Numbered from the stretch's first letter, positions 1-10,898 are shown. The stretch: DNA of 64,000 nt from Streptomyces lincolnensis (GCF_001685355.1 NZ_CP016438.1:5518001-5582000); one strand, 5' to 3'. Notes: generated by a model from the letters alone, not told the origin. Translations and numbers: made by a program.

Positions 1-960
1 CCCGGCATCGACGCGATCCTGGTCGGCCACACCCACGTCGAGGTGCCGTCGTACACCGTCACCAACAAGGAGACCGGCGAGGACGTCCTGCTCTCCGAGC
101 CGTACTGCTGGGGCTACCGGCTGACCGTCTTCGACTTCGAGCTCGAACTGCACCACGGCCGGTGGCAGGTGACGGGCAAGAAGGCGCAGACCCTCAACCC
201 CAGCACCGTCGAGGAGGACCCGGAGATCACCGGGCTCCTGCGGGCCGACCACGAGCTGGTGGTGAAGTACGTCAACACGCCCGTGGGCACCTGCACCGAG
301 GACCTCTCGGGCGCCGAGGCGTGCTGGAAGGACGTCCCGATCATGGACTTCATCCACCAGGTCCAGATGGACTCGGTCAAGGCCGGACTGTCCACCTCCG
401 ACGCCGCCCTGCCGATGGTCTCCGTCGCCGCGCCCTTCTCCCGCACCGCCGACATCCCCGCGGGCTCCGTCACCATCCGGGACATCGCCGGGCTCTACAT
501 CTACGACAACACCCTCTACGGCAAGAAGCTCACGGGCGCCCAGCTCAGGGACTACCTGGAGTACGCGGCGAAGTACTACCACCAGGTGCCGGGCGGCACG
601 AAGGTCGACACCGCCACCCTCACCAACGCCAACAGCTTCTGGGACTACATGTACGACACCGCCGCGGGCGTCTCGTACGACATCGACATCGCCCGGCCGG
701 AGGGCTCGCGCATCCAGAACCTCACCCACGACGGCAAGCCAGTCGCCGACGACCAGGTCTTCGTCGTCGCCGTCAACAACTACCGCGCCAACGGCGGCTC
801 CGGCTACCCGCACATCGCGGCCGCCGACATCGCGTACAGCTCCACCAACGAGATCCGCCAGCTGATGATCGACTACGTCACGGCCAAGGGTTCCCTGAAC
901 CCGGCCGACTTCGCGACCACGAACTGGAAACTGACTCAAGACGGCACGCCGGTGTTCTGA
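1..960 (+). CDS. Bifunctional metallophosphatase/5'-nucleotidase, C-terminal part
   Basis: The gene runs in from before the window; 319 residues are visible. Residues 9-12 are GHTH, the last metal-binding motif of the calcineurin-like phosphoesterase domain. The remainder is the 5'-nucleotidase C-terminal (substrate-specificity) domain, with family-like stretches such as YDNTLYGKKLTG, VAVNNYRANGG and FWDYMYDTAAGVSYDID. Members are usually secreted and hydrolyse nucleotides or 2',3'-cyclic nucleotides. The N-terminal half, including any Tat or Sec signal and the other metal ligands, lies outside the window, so localisation cannot be judged. Confidence 0.9.
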   Translation, partial: PGIDAILVGHTHVEVPSYTVTNKETGEDVLLSEPYCWGYRLTVFDFELELHHGRWQVTGKKAQTLNPSTVEEDPEITGLLRADHELVVKYVNTPVGTCTEDLSGAEACWKDVPIMDFIHQVQMDSVKAGLSTSDAALPMVSVAAPFSRTADIPAGSVTIRDIAGLYIYDNTLYGKKLTGAQLRDYLEYAAKYYHQVPGGTKVDTATLTNANSFWDYMYDTAAGVSYDIDIARPEGSRIQNLTHDGKPVADDQVFVVAVNNYRANGGSGYPHIAAADIAYSSTNEIRQLMIDYVTAKGSLNPADFATTNWKLTQDGTPVF

Positions 961-1058
961 ACGCCCGCCACCCTGACATCTGTCAGGTACCAGCACCCAC
1001 CCTCTTGCTCTTCACTGAGGTGAGCACAAGCGAACCGCAACCTCACAGGGGCACAGAA

Positions 1059-1388
1059 ATGATCCGTAGCAAGAAGATGCTCGCCACCGGTCTGGCGACC
1101 GCGGTCTCGGCGGTGGGCCTCGTCGGCGCCCTGGCCGCCCCGGCCTCGGCGGCGGGCTCGGTCGACTGCCGGGGCTGGGTCCACGCCGTCGACTCGGACA
1201 TGGGCGTCGCCGGCTGCACCAACAACACCGACCGCAGCGTCCAGTTCCGCGTCGAGGTCGTCTGCGGCCTCGCCCCGGACGTGCACGGCGACTGGGTCAC
1301 CCTGAACCCGGGCCAGTACAGCGAGTCCAGGGCCACCTGCGGCGCGTTGAGCTCGGGTGTCGGCGGCGTCGGCTGGTCCATCCAGTAG
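1059..1388 (+). CDS. Small secreted protein of unknown function
   Basis: 109 residues. The N-terminus is a clear Sec signal peptide: IRSKK, then a hydrophobic stretch ending in APASAA (cleavage near residue 31). The mature part is about 78 residues with four cysteines (DCRGW, AGCTN, VCGLA, TCGAL), which could form two disulfides. I do not recognise the family; it looks like one of the many small exported Streptomyces proteins. The start was chosen because the signal peptide begins there; the longer upstream frame is a shadow of the preceding gene. It is followed by a strong hairpin terminator. Confidence 0.75.
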   Translation: MIRSKKMLATGLATAVSAVGLVGALAAPASAAGSVDCRGWVHAVDSDMGVAGCTNNTDRSVQFRVEVVCGLAPDVHGDWVTLNPGQYSESRATCGALSSGVGGVGWSIQ

Positions 1389-1407
1389 CAGCCGGTCGAA
1401 CGGGGGA

Positions 1408-1443
1408 AGCGGCGGTCGTGCTCTCGACAGCACGGCCGCCGCT
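1408..1443 (+). terminator. Hairpin terminator after small secreted protein
   Basis: Inverted repeat of AGCGGCGGTCGTGCT with AGCACGGCCGCCGCT around a 6-nt loop (one mismatch), starting 20 bp after the stop codon at 1388. No T-run follows, as is common in Streptomyces. Confidence 0.65.
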
Positions 1444-1500
1444 GTCCGGGTTTAGGCTGATTTCGTACGCATGCGTCGACAGCAGAAGAAGGTGAGTGCG

Positions 1501-1794
1501 ATGCGCGTACTGCTCAAGGCGTCCATGGACACGGAGAAGGCGAACGAGGCCATCCGCAACGGCACGCTCCCGAAGCTGATCGAGGAGTCGCTGGAGCAGA
1601 TCAAGCCCGAGGCGGCCTACTTCACCTCGGAGAACGGCCAGCGCACCGCCTACCTGGTCTTCGACATGCAGGACAGCTCCTCCATGCCGGCGATCAGCGA
1701 GCCGTTCTTCATGAACCTCGGCGCGAAGATCACCTATACGCCCGTGATGAACCGCGAGGACCTCCGTAAGGGCCTGTCCCAGCTGGGCCGCTGA
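1501..1794 (+). CDS. Conserved hypothetical protein (about 97 aa)
   Basis: A small soluble alpha/beta protein beginning MRVLLKASMDTEKANEA and ending KGLSQLGR. I recognise no catalytic motif. It resembles small actinobacterial DUF3303-like ferredoxin-fold proteins only in size and general layout, so no function is claimed. The ATG at 1501 is preferred over the upstream ATG at 1471 because GAAGGTGAG lies 7-13 bases before it. It is monocistronic: a terminator lies upstream, and the next gene is convergent and begins its stop 6 bases away. Confidence 0.7.
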   Translation: MRVLLKASMDTEKANEAIRNGTLPKLIEESLEQIKPEAAYFTSENGQRTAYLVFDMQDSSSMPAISEPFFMNLGAKITYTPVMNREDLRKGLSQLGR

Positions 1795-1800
1795 CCCGCC

Positions 1801-2451
1801 TCAGCTGAAGATGATCATCGATCCCTGCGCCAGACTCCGCGTCGCCGCCGCGTGCAGGCCCAGCCAGACGTGACGCTCGCGGGCGAAGGGGCTGGGGTCG
1901 TACGGTGCCGGTACGGCGGGCTCCTCCAACTCCGTGGGTGCCGGCGGCGGTTGGGGCGCGGCCGGGGGGTTGGCCGGGTCGATGCCGATCGACGGGGCCA
2001 CGAACTCCAGTTCCCGCAGCAGTGACTGGGAGGAGCCGAGCGGGCCGCCGCCCGCCAGGAGTTCGTCGTTGGCGAGCGGATGCGGGAAGTCCACGGGGAC
2101 GTACGCGCCCGCGTGGTCGTAGTGCCAGACCAGGTGCGACTGCTGGGCCGTCGTCTCGAACATCTCCAGCAACTGCTCGTAGTCGCCGCCCAGTTCGTCC
2201 ACCGGGGTCACGGGCAGACCGCACACCTGCAACAGGTACGCGCGGCGCAGGAAGTGCAGCGCGTCGTAGTCGAAGCCCGCCACCGGGGCCACGTCGCCGG
2301 ACAGGCCCGGCATGTACTGGTACACCGGCACCGGCGGCAGCCCGGCCTCGGCGAGCACCTTGTTGTATTGCGCGAGTTCCTCGGCGAACGGGTTGTCCGG
2401 CGTGTGGCACAACACGTCGACGAGCGGCACCAGCCACAGGTCACAGGCCAA
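1801..2451 (-). CDS. Conserved hypothetical protein
   Basis: 216 residues with no signal peptide and no membrane segment. The N-terminal 135 residues look globular (start MACDLWLVPLVDVLCHTPDN). A proline-rich spacer follows (PANPPAAPQPPPAPTELEEP, about residues 158-180), then a short C-terminal segment ending SMIIFS. I do not recognise the family. It is convergent with the 97-aa gene, and upstream lies the GntR regulator on the same strand about 150 bp away. Confidence 0.65.
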   Translation of the reverse strand: MACDLWLVPLVDVLCHTPDNPFAEELAQYNKVLAEAGLPPVPVYQYMPGLSGDVAPVAGFDYDALHFLRRAYLLQVCGLPVTPVDELGGDYEQLLEMFETTAQQSHLVWHYDHAGAYVPVDFPHPLANDELLAGGGPLGSSQSLLRELEFVAPSIGIDPANPPAAPQPPPAPTELEEPAVPAPYDPSPFARERHVWLGLHAAATRSLAQGSMIIFS

Positions 2452-2605
2452 AAGACAGCTCCTCGCTCACTCGCGGCGCACGACGGTGGTCGCACGGTCG
2501 TCAGGGCAGCGTAATCGGTACGGCACACCGTGTGCTCCCCTTGTGGGGCACCCGATCGGACCGCCCGTCCGCCCTGTGCAGATCCCTTACCCGGACCCGC
2601 CCCGC

Positions 2606-3307
2606 TCACCCGGCCGCGAGCCGTTCGATGAGCGTCAGGGCGTGGCTGTTGTAGCCGACGACGACCGCCCGCGCGGTGACGGTGTCCTGCTCGGAGAGCG
2701 CCTTCACCAGGTCGGAGTGCCCGCACCACAGCCGGCCGCGCAGATCGGTCACCCCGCGCAGGTGCTGCACCGTGCACACCCAGCTCTGCACCCGCAGCCG
2801 GTGCAGGAAGTCGGCGAGGTAGGGATTGCCGAAGAGTGCGTTCAACTCGCGCCAGAAGCGCAGGTCGTAGCCGATCAGGACGGTGAGGTCACCGGCGGCC
2901 GCGGCGCGCCGCGCCTCCTCGCCCCGCCGCCGTACCCCCGCCACGGCGGCCGCGGTACGGGGGTCGTCAAGATCCCGGTACCTCTGGTGGCCGTCGTCCA
3001 GCGCCTGGAACATCCCCTCGGTCACCAGGCTGCGCGCCTCGATCATGCCGCGGAAGTCCTCGACCGAGTACCGGTGCACGCTGAAGCCGCGGTGCTGGTC
3101 GGCGTCGAGGAGCCCCTGCGCCGAGAGGTCGACCAGTGCCTCGCGCACGGGGGTCGCGGAGACGCCGTACTGCTCGGCGATCTCCTTCACGGTGAACTCC
3201 TGCCCGGCCTGGAGCCGCCCGGCCAGCACCTCGTCGCGAAGCGCGTCGGCGATCTGCTGCCGCAGGGTGCTGCGGGTCACGGCGCCGTTGCCGCTACTGG
3301 CGGGCAT
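2606..3307 (-). CDS. GntR-family transcriptional regulator (FadR/FCD type)
   Basis: 233 residues. The winged helix-turn-helix occupies about residues 10-75 (VKEIAEQYGVSATPVREAL is the recognition-helix region). It is followed by an all-helical FCD ligand-binding domain; the FCD acidic/His metal site could not be fully checked. Such proteins repress catabolic genes and release DNA on binding a carboxylate ligand. It lies 155 bp downstream of the aminotransferase on the same strand, so the two may be co-transcribed and the regulator may control that enzyme. The ATG start follows a GGGAGA-like ribosome site. Confidence 0.9.
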   Translation of the reverse strand: MPASSGNGAVTRSTLRQQIADALRDEVLAGRLQAGQEFTVKEIAEQYGVSATPVREALVDLSAQGLLDADQHRGFSVHRYSVEDFRGMIEARSLVTEGMFQALDDGHQRYRDLDDPRTAAAVAGVRRRGEEARRAAAAGDLTVLIGYDLRFWRELNALFGNPYLADFLHRLRVQSWVCTVQHLRGVTDLRGRLWCGHSDLVKALSEQDTVTARAVVVGYNSHALTLIERLAAG

Positions 3308-3462
3308 CGTCGGGGCGTCTCCCTCGTCGCGATGGAGTGGCGTGCACGTATATGTCTACGGGCACGCCACCTTACGCGTTCGAGTCACCCCGGTACTTGG
3401 TGGTTATGTCCCGGCCGGGCCGGTGTCCGCCCGGCCGCCCGGTGGGTCGTCCGCCCCGCCGT

Positions 3463-4818
3463 CTACGCGGTGTACTCGTCCGCCACGGACAGTGCGGTGT
3501 CCAGGGCGGCCAGTCCCTCCTTCAGCTCCGCCTCGGTCGCGTTGCACGGCGGGACGACATGCGTCCGGTTCATGTTGATGAACGGCCACAGGCCCTGCTT
3601 CTTGGCGGCGGCCCCGAACGCCGCCATGGCCGCGTTCGCCTCTCCCGTCGCGTTGTAGGGCACCAGCGGCTCACGGGTCTCCTGGTTCCTCACCAGCTCC
3701 AGCGCCCAGAACATGCCGACACCGCGCACCTCGCCGACCGAGGGGTGCCGCTGGGCGAGCTCCCGCAGGGCGGGCCCGACGACGCTCTCGCCCAGGCGCT
3801 TGGCGTTGTCGACGATGCCCTCCTGCGCCATCACGTTGATCGTCGCCACGGCGGCGGCGCAGGCCAGCGGATGACCGGAGTACGTCAGCCCGCCCGGGTA
3901 GGGCCGCTTGGCGAAGGTCTCCGCGATCGCCCCGGAGATCGCGACACCGCCGAGCGGCACGTACCCCGAGTTCACGCCCTTGGCGAAGGTCATCAGGTCG
4001 GGCGTCACGTCGAACAGGTCCGCCGCGAACCACTCACCGGTCCGCCCGAACCCGGCCATCACCTCGTCCAGGACGAACACGATCCCGTACTTGTCGCAGA
4101 TCTCCCGGACACCGGCGAGATAGCCGGGCGGCGGAACCATGATCCCGGCGGTGCCCGGGATGGTCTCCAGGATGATCGCGGCGATCGTGCCGGGCCCCTC
4201 GAAGGCGATGGTCGTCTCCAGGTGCTCCAGCGCCCGCGCGCATTCCTGCTCCTCGGTCTCGGCGTAGAACCTCGACCGGTACAGGAAGGGCGCCCAGAAG
4301 TGCACGACCCCGGCCGCGGCGCCGTCGGAGGCCCAGCGGCGCGGGTCGCCGGTGAGGTTGATCGCCTGCTGGGTGCCGCCGTGGTAGGAGCGGTACGCCG
4401 CCATGACCTTGGTGCGGCCCGTGTGCAGCCGGGCCATCCGCACCGCGTGCTCCACGGCGTCGGCACCGGCGTTGGTGAAGAAGATCTTGTCCAGGTCGCC
4501 GGGCGTCCGCTCGGCGATCAGCCGGGCCGCCTCCGAGCGCGCCTCGATCGCGAACGCGGGCGCGAAGGTCGTCATCGTCGCGGCCTGCTCCTGGATCGCG
4601 GCGACGACCTTCGGGTGCTGGTAGCCGATGTTGGTGTAGACGAGCCCGCTGGTGAAGTCGAGGTACCGCCTGCCGTCGAAGTCCCAGAAGTACGACCCCT
4701 CCGCGCCGGCGACGGCGAGCGGGTCGATGAGCTCCTGCGCGGACCAGGAGTGGAACACGTGCGCACGGTCCGCGGCCTTCACGGCGGCGCCGACCTCGGG
4801 ATCTGGCTGAGGGGTCAT
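3463..4818 (-). CDS. Class III PLP-dependent aminotransferase
   Basis: 451 residues, the usual size for omega-amino acid/acetylornithine-type aminotransferases. Landmarks: GADAVEHAVRMARLHTGRTK (cofactor-phosphate region), a YHGGT motif, FVLDEVMAGFGRTGEW (the Asp that contacts the PLP pyridine nitrogen) and MTFAKGVNSGYVPLGG, which carries the Schiff-base lysine. The substrate cannot be read from sequence; beta-alanine, GABA or taurine-type omega-amines are plausible. The start MTPQPD at 4818 is chosen because CGGGAG sits 4-5 bases before it; the longer frame to 4995 lacks family features. It is divergent from the DJ-1/MarR pair. Confidence 0.92.
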   Translation of the reverse strand: MTPQPDPEVGAAVKAADRAHVFHSWSAQELIDPLAVAGAEGSYFWDFDGRRYLDFTSGLVYTNIGYQHPKVVAAIQEQAATMTTFAPAFAIEARSEAARLIAERTPGDLDKIFFTNAGADAVEHAVRMARLHTGRTKVMAAYRSYHGGTQQAINLTGDPRRWASDGAAAGVVHFWAPFLYRSRFYAETEEQECARALEHLETTIAFEGPGTIAAIILETIPGTAGIMVPPPGYLAGVREICDKYGIVFVLDEVMAGFGRTGEWFAADLFDVTPDLMTFAKGVNSGYVPLGGVAISGAIAETFAKRPYPGGLTYSGHPLACAAAVATINVMAQEGIVDNAKRLGESVVGPALRELAQRHPSVGEVRGVGMFWALELVRNQETREPLVPYNATGEANAAMAAFGAAAKKQGLWPFINMNRTHVVPPCNATEAELKEGLAALDTALSVADEYTA

Positions 4819-4913
4819 GCTCCCGAGCGTAAATGTCCGCGATACGGAAGCGGAATCGGCGTCCTGTCTGTGGGACGGGGGGATCCGCGACAGGTTGTCG
4901 AGATTCAGAAGAT

Positions 4914-4948
4914 TGACAGCATGCTGCGTTAGTGACAGCATTCTGTCA
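4914..4948. promoter_or_regulatory. Two palindromic operator-like boxes in a divergent promoter
   Basis: TGACAGCATGCTG (4914-4926, containing the perfect palindrome CAGCATGCTG) and TGACAGCATTCTGTCA (4933-4948, perfect arms TGACAG/CTGTCA) share the core TGACAGCATNCTG. They are spaced 19 bp start to start. They lie 34-68 bp before the DJ-1/MarR operon, as expected for autoregulation by the MarR protein; the divergent aminotransferase could also be affected. Confidence 0.6.
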
Positions 4949-4981
4949 TGACAGAGGGTTGAGGAGAGCGGAGGAGCAGTC

Positions 4982-5590
4982 ATGAGCAGCGACAAGCCCG
5001 TGCACCACGCCGTCTACGACACTTACGCCGACTGGGAGACGGGGTACGCCACCGCGCACCTCGCCCGCGCCGGCCACGAGATCCGTACGGTCGGCCGCTC
5101 GACGCGGCCCGTGCGGAGCGTCGGCGGCCTGAGTGTCCTTCCGGACCTGGCCCTGGACGACGTACGACCGCAGGACAGCGCTCTGCTGATCCTCCCGGGC
5201 GCCGACCTGTGGGACACGTCCGACGACCTCGCGCCCTTCGCCCGCAAGGCCCGCGAGTTCCTCGACGCCGGGGTGCCCGTCGCCGCGATCTGCGGAGCCA
5301 CCGCCGGGCTCGCGCGGGAGGGGCTGCTCGACGACCGGGACCACACCAGCGCGGTGTCCTTCTATCTCGCCGCGACCGGGTACGCCGGCGGCGAGCGGTA
5401 CGCCGACGCGGACGCGGTCACCGACCGCGGGCTGATCACCGCCGGCCCGACCGAGCCCGTCGCTTTCGCCCGGGAGGTCCTCGGACTCCTCGGGGTCCAT
5501 CAGGGCGAGGTGCTGGACGCCTGGTACCGGCTGTTCCACGACTCCGATCTCCAGGCGTACGCCGTACTGGAGAAGGCCGGGGCACTGTGA
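4982..5590 (+). CDS. DJ-1/PfpI family (type 1 glutamine amidotransferase-like) protein
   Basis: 202 residues. The nucleophile elbow is present as AAICGATAGLAREGLLD, with the conserved cysteine at about residue 104, and VTDRGLITAGPTEPVAFA matches the C-terminal half of the fold. Proteins of this family act as glyoxalases, deglycases, chaperones or amidases; members linked to MarR regulators are often stress-related. A good ribosome site (GAGGAGCAGTC) precedes the ATG. Its TGA overlaps the GTG of the MarR gene by 4 bases, so the two are translationally coupled. Confidence 0.9.
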   Translation: MSSDKPVHHAVYDTYADWETGYATAHLARAGHEIRTVGRSTRPVRSVGGLSVLPDLALDDVRPQDSALLILPGADLWDTSDDLAPFARKAREFLDAGVPVAAICGATAGLAREGLLDDRDHTSAVSFYLAATGYAGGERYADADAVTDRGLITAGPTEPVAFAREVLGLLGVHQGEVLDAWYRLFHDSDLQAYAVLEKAGAL

Positions 5591-6048
5591 GCCGGGAGCG
5601 ACAGGAGCTGCTCAGCGGCAGCGCCCTCGGGGTCTTCCGGCTCAACGGCCAGTTCCTCGCCGTGGCCGAGGAACTGGCCCGCCCGGCCGGGCTGACGGCC
5701 GCCTGGTGGCAGGTACTCGGGGCGGTGCTCAGGGAGCCGCTGCCGGTCTCCGGCATCGCGCGCGCGATGGGCATCACCCGGCAGAGCGTGCAGCGCGTCG
5801 CCGACCTGCTGGTGGACAAGGGGCTGGCCGAGTACCGGCCCAACCCCGCCCACCGCCGCGCCAAACTCCTCGCACCGACCCGCGAGGGCCTCGCGGCCGT
5901 CGCCCGGATCACACCGGGGCACGCCGCCTTCGCCGACCGCCTGGCCGAGGCCTACGGCGACGAGGCCGAACTCGCGGAAGCGGTCCGGGTGTTGGAACGG
6001 TTGTCCACAACACTCGAACAGGTCGGCCTCCCTGTTACGGAACCGTAG
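5587..6048 (+). CDS. MarR-family transcriptional regulator
   Basis: 153 residues starting at the GTG that overlaps the stop of the DJ-1 gene. The winged helix is seen at PVSGIARAMGITRQSVQRVADLLVDKGLAEY followed by the wing NPAHRRAKLLAPT, a typical MarR signature (motif given in parts: ARAMGITRQSVQRV is the recognition region). No redox cysteine is visible in the DNA-binding half. It probably represses its own operon through the palindromes at 4914-4948. Confidence 0.9.
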   Translation: MSRERQELLSGSALGVFRLNGQFLAVAEELARPAGLTAAWWQVLGAVLREPLPVSGIARAMGITRQSVQRVADLLVDKGLAEYRPNPAHRRAKLLAPTREGLAAVARITPGHAAFADRLAEAYGDEAELAEAVRVLERLSTTLEQVGLPVTEP

Positions 6049-6132
6049 ACAAAGCCCAGCTCACCGCGGGGTGGGCCCGCACTATCCTCGGTCTGTCGCT
6101 CATGGGCGGGTCGGGGGGAAGGCGGCGCGACG

Positions 6133-8016
<1,884 letters not shown>

Positions 8017-8108
8017 GCGGGGCGGGGGCCGACGCGCGCCCTTGCCGCGCGCTGTCGTGTGCACGACCATCACAGGGGTCGGCAGGCATCACAGCCCCGG
8101 GAGGGCGC

Positions 8109-9509
8109 ATGAGTCCCAGCCCCACCAGAAGGACGGTCCTGACCGCGACGGCGGCCGGCGGCATGGCACTGGGAGCGCCGACGGCGGCGGAGGCGGCCCC
8201 GCCGGGTCACCGCCCGCCCGCGACCGCCCAGCCCCCGACCCGCGAACTGCGCGCACTCCTGCGGGAGATCGACCCGGCCCGCATCGAGGCGACCGTCCGC
8301 AAACTCGTCTCCTTCGGCACCCGCCACACCCTCTCGGTCCAGGACGACCCGGCCCGCGGCATCGGCGCGGCCCGCGACTGGCTGCTGTCCGAGCTGCGCT
8401 CGTACGCGGCCGTCTCCGGCGGCCGGATGACGGCCGAACTCCAGTCGTACGTCCAGGAACCGGCCCCGCGCGTCCCGACCGCGACCCGCATCACCAACGT
8501 CCTCGCGACCCTGCGCGGTTCCCTCACCCCGGAGCGCGTCTACGTCGTCTCCGGCCACTACGACTCCCGCGTCACCGACGTCATGGACGCCACCTCCGAC
8601 TCCCCGGGCGCGGACGACGACGCCTCCGGGGTCGCCGTCGTCCTGGAACTGGCCCGGGTGATGGCCGGGCGCCGGCCCGCGTCGACCATCGTGTTCGCGG
8701 CGGTGGCGGGGGAGGAACAGGGCCTGTACGGATCGGCGTACATGGCCCAGCAGTTGAAGGCGGCCGGCGCGGACGTCCAGGGCATGTTCACCAACGACAT
8801 CGTCGGCAGCGCGAAGGCCGACGACGGCACCCTGGACCCGTACACCATCCGGTTGTTCGCGGAGGGCGTCCCCTCCTCGGAGACTCCGGATCAGGCCGCG
8901 ATCCGCCGCTCGGTGGGCGGCGAGAACGACTCGGCGACCCGCCAACTGGCCCGGTTCGTCCGGGACGTGGCCGACAACGACGCCACCCGCATGCGCGTCC
9001 GCGTGATCTACCGCCGCGACCGCTACCGCCGGGGCGGCGACCACATCCCGTTCCTCGAACGCGGCTACCCCGCCGCCCGCTTCACCGAGCCCGCCGAGGA
9101 CTTCGCCCACCAGCACCAGGACGTACGGGTCGACGAGACCGGCAAGCAGTACGGCGACCTGCCCGAGTTCTGCGACTTCGGCTTCATCGCCCGGGTCGCC
9201 CGCGTCAACGCGGCCACCCTCTGGACCCTCGCCCAGGCCCCCGGCACCCCCCGCGGCGCGAAGATCGTCACCTCCACCCTCACCAACTCCACCCGGCTGG
9301 TGTGGACCCGGGGGACGGAACCCGATCTCAGCGGCTACGAGATCGTCCGGCGCGAGACGACGGCACCGGAGTGGACCCAGGTCATCGACGCCGGTGACGT
9401 GACGACGTACGAGGTCGACCTGTCCAAGGACAATGTGTTCTTCGGGGTGCGCGCGGTGAACCGGGCCGGGCTGCGCAGCCCGGTGGCCTTCCCCGATCCC
9501 CAGGCGTGA
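8109..9509 (+). CDS. Exported M28-family metallopeptidase
   Basis: 466 residues. The N-terminus has a twin-arginine signal (TRRTVLTATAAGGMALG ending AAEAAP). The M28 zinc-site residues are visible in order: HYDSR (His), DSPGADDDASG (bridging Asp), GEEQGLYGS (catalytic Glu and ligand Glu), TNDIVGS (Asp) and GGDHIPFLERG (His). After about residue 385 there is a C-terminal segment TRLVWTRGTEPDLSGYEIV that looks like a fibronectin type III-type fold. The protein is probably a secreted aminopeptidase. GGGAGGG precedes the ATG. Confidence 0.92.
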   Translation: MSPSPTRRTVLTATAAGGMALGAPTAAEAAPPGHRPPATAQPPTRELRALLREIDPARIEATVRKLVSFGTRHTLSVQDDPARGIGAARDWLLSELRSYAAVSGGRMTAELQSYVQEPAPRVPTATRITNVLATLRGSLTPERVYVVSGHYDSRVTDVMDATSDSPGADDDASGVAVVLELARVMAGRRPASTIVFAAVAGEEQGLYGSAYMAQQLKAAGADVQGMFTNDIVGSAKADDGTLDPYTIRLFAEGVPSSETPDQAAIRRSVGGENDSATRQLARFVRDVADNDATRMRVRVIYRRDRYRRGGDHIPFLERGYPAARFTEPAEDFAHQHQDVRVDETGKQYGDLPEFCDFGFIARVARVNAATLWTLAQAPGTPRGAKIVTSTLTNSTRLVWTRGTEPDLSGYEIVRRETTAPEWTQVIDAGDVTTYEVDLSKDNVFFGVRAVNRAGLRSPVAFPDPQA

Positions 9510-9533
9510 CGCTTGTGCCGCGTCGTCCGCGGC

Positions 9534-10283
9534 TCATCTGGGCTCGGGCGGCCGCTGCCGGGGCATGTTCGGACGGGCCGTGCCCCCGGGAGGCAGCGGG
9601 AGCCGCCCCTGGGCGCCGGTGATCTCCTGGCGGTTGTTGGAGGCGATCGCGCCCTGGATGCCCATGGGCGCGGCGCCCGTGCGGAACTCCACCATCCAGT
9701 CGGCGGTCTCCACCCGGACCAGCTCGGTGACGTCCTCGGAGAACCGCCGCAGCACCGCGAGGCAGCGCTCGGCGGCCTCGCCGGCCGTGCCGTCGGTGGG
9801 GCCGAGGACCTCCCGGACACTCTCGGACGCCCAGTCGAACTGGAGTACCTGAAGCCGCCGCTGCACGGCCTGGGCGGTGGCCACGTCCCTTATCCAGCCG
9901 GACGTCACGCCGAAGTACCGGTCTCCGGCGACACAGGACACCCCCAGCAGCAGGGCCAGATACCCCCAGGGGGCGACCCCGCCCACCACGCCGGTCATGT
10001 CGAGGAGCGGCAGCGCGGCGCCCGCCACGGCCCCGAACGCGGCGCCGGCCCGCAGGACCCGGGCCCCGCGCCGCTTCCACACCCGGTCCGCGAGATACCA
10101 GGCGGCGGTCTCCAGCGCCCCGCGCTCCACCCACCGGTACAGCTCGTCCAGCCGGACGGCCGGCTCACCCCAGTCGCCGAGCGGGAACGCCCGCCCGGTC
10201 AGCTCTCCGGGCCGCAGCCCGGCCGCACCCTCACCTCGCCCGTCCTGAGGCGGACCCTCGGGCTGCATCTCCGGCTGACCCAC
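9534..10283 (-). CDS. SLATT-domain membrane protein
   Basis: 249 residues. A helical segment (ELYRWVERGALETAAWYLAD) precedes two membrane spans at about 80-103 and 107-125 (GAAFGAVAGAALPLLDM, YLALLLGVSCVAGDRYFG), then a long amphipathic helix (RDVATAQAVQRRLQVLQFDW). This is the layout of SLATT (SMODS and SLOG-associating 2TM effector) domains. The Pro/Arg-rich tail is low complexity. SLATT proteins have been proposed as pore-forming effectors in nucleotide-signalled defence, but no SMODS or SLOG partner is adjacent here, and this one may be housekeeping. It is convergent with the M28 gene. Confidence 0.7.
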   Translation of the reverse strand: MGQPEMQPEGPPQDGRGEGAAGLRPGELTGRAFPLGDWGEPAVRLDELYRWVERGALETAAWYLADRVWKRRGARVLRAGAAFGAVAGAALPLLDMTGVVGGVAPWGYLALLLGVSCVAGDRYFGVTSGWIRDVATAQAVQRRLQVLQFDWASESVREVLGPTDGTAGEAAERCLAVLRRFSEDVTELVRVETADWMVEFRTGAAPMGIQGAIASNNRQEITGAQGRLPLPPGGTARPNMPRQRPPEPR

Positions 10284-10550
10284 CCGGCACTCCCTACTGA
10301 TCCCGAATGCTCACGTTGCGTGACACCCTGACAGCGACACCGTGACGCCTGGTGCCGATGCGCCGCATCCTTCCTACCGCCGGGCGGGTGGCGAAGGACC
10401 GGGTTTCGCCTCTTTTCCGCTCGGAAGGGGGCCTTGATCAGGTATAGGACGCAGGATGGTGTCACCCGAAAGAGTGCTGGGGCGACGGCCGCACAGACCA
10501 CGTAGGCTCGTGCTGAACGGGAAAAGTCGTCCCGACGCGAGGAGCTGATC

Positions 10551-10898
10551 GTGATCCCCGGTGGTGGCCAGCCCAACATGCAGCAGCTGCTGCAGCAGGC
10601 CCAGAAGATGCAGCAGGACCTGGCGAACGCGCAGGAGGAACTGGCGCGGACCGAGGTCGACGGCCAGGCCGGCGGTGGTCTGGTGAAGGCGACGGTCACC
10701 GGTGCCGGCGAGCTGCGTGCGCTGAAGATCGACCCGAAGGCGGTGGACCCGGAGGACACCGAAACTCTCGCGGACCTCATCGTCGCGGCGGTCCAGGCGG
10801 CCAACGAGAACGCGCAGTCCCTCCAGCAGCAGAAGCTCGGCCCGTTGGCGCAGGGTCTGGGCGGTGGCGGCAGCGGCATCCCCGGCCTGCCGTTCTAG
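10551..10898 (+). CDS. YbaB/EbfC-family nucleoid-associated protein
   Basis: 115 residues. N-terminal [18 protein letters not shown] is the usual YbaB coiled-coil start. The DNA-binding core includes [20 protein letters not shown] and [17 protein letters not shown]. It forms a small DNA-binding dimer and is classically encoded beside recR, as here (107-bp gap). GTG start with GAGGAGC 6 bases upstream. Confidence 0.95.
   Translation: MIPGGGQPNMQQLLQQAQKMQQDLANAQEELARTEVDGQAGGGLVKATVTGAGELRALKIDPKAVDPEDTETLADLIVAAVQAANENAQSLQQQKLGPLAQGLGGGGSGIPGLPF

Noticed and set aside
162..1058. Long open frame overlapping the 5'-nucleotidase
   Set aside because: Arg/Pro/Gly-rich shadow of the real gene; only the part after 1059 has a signal peptide and coding sense.
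10284..10550. Possible SRP RNA upstream of ybaB-recR
   Set aside because: Some actinobacteria keep ffs near dnaX-recR, but the conserved GGAAGNAGC-type tetraloop motif is not present.
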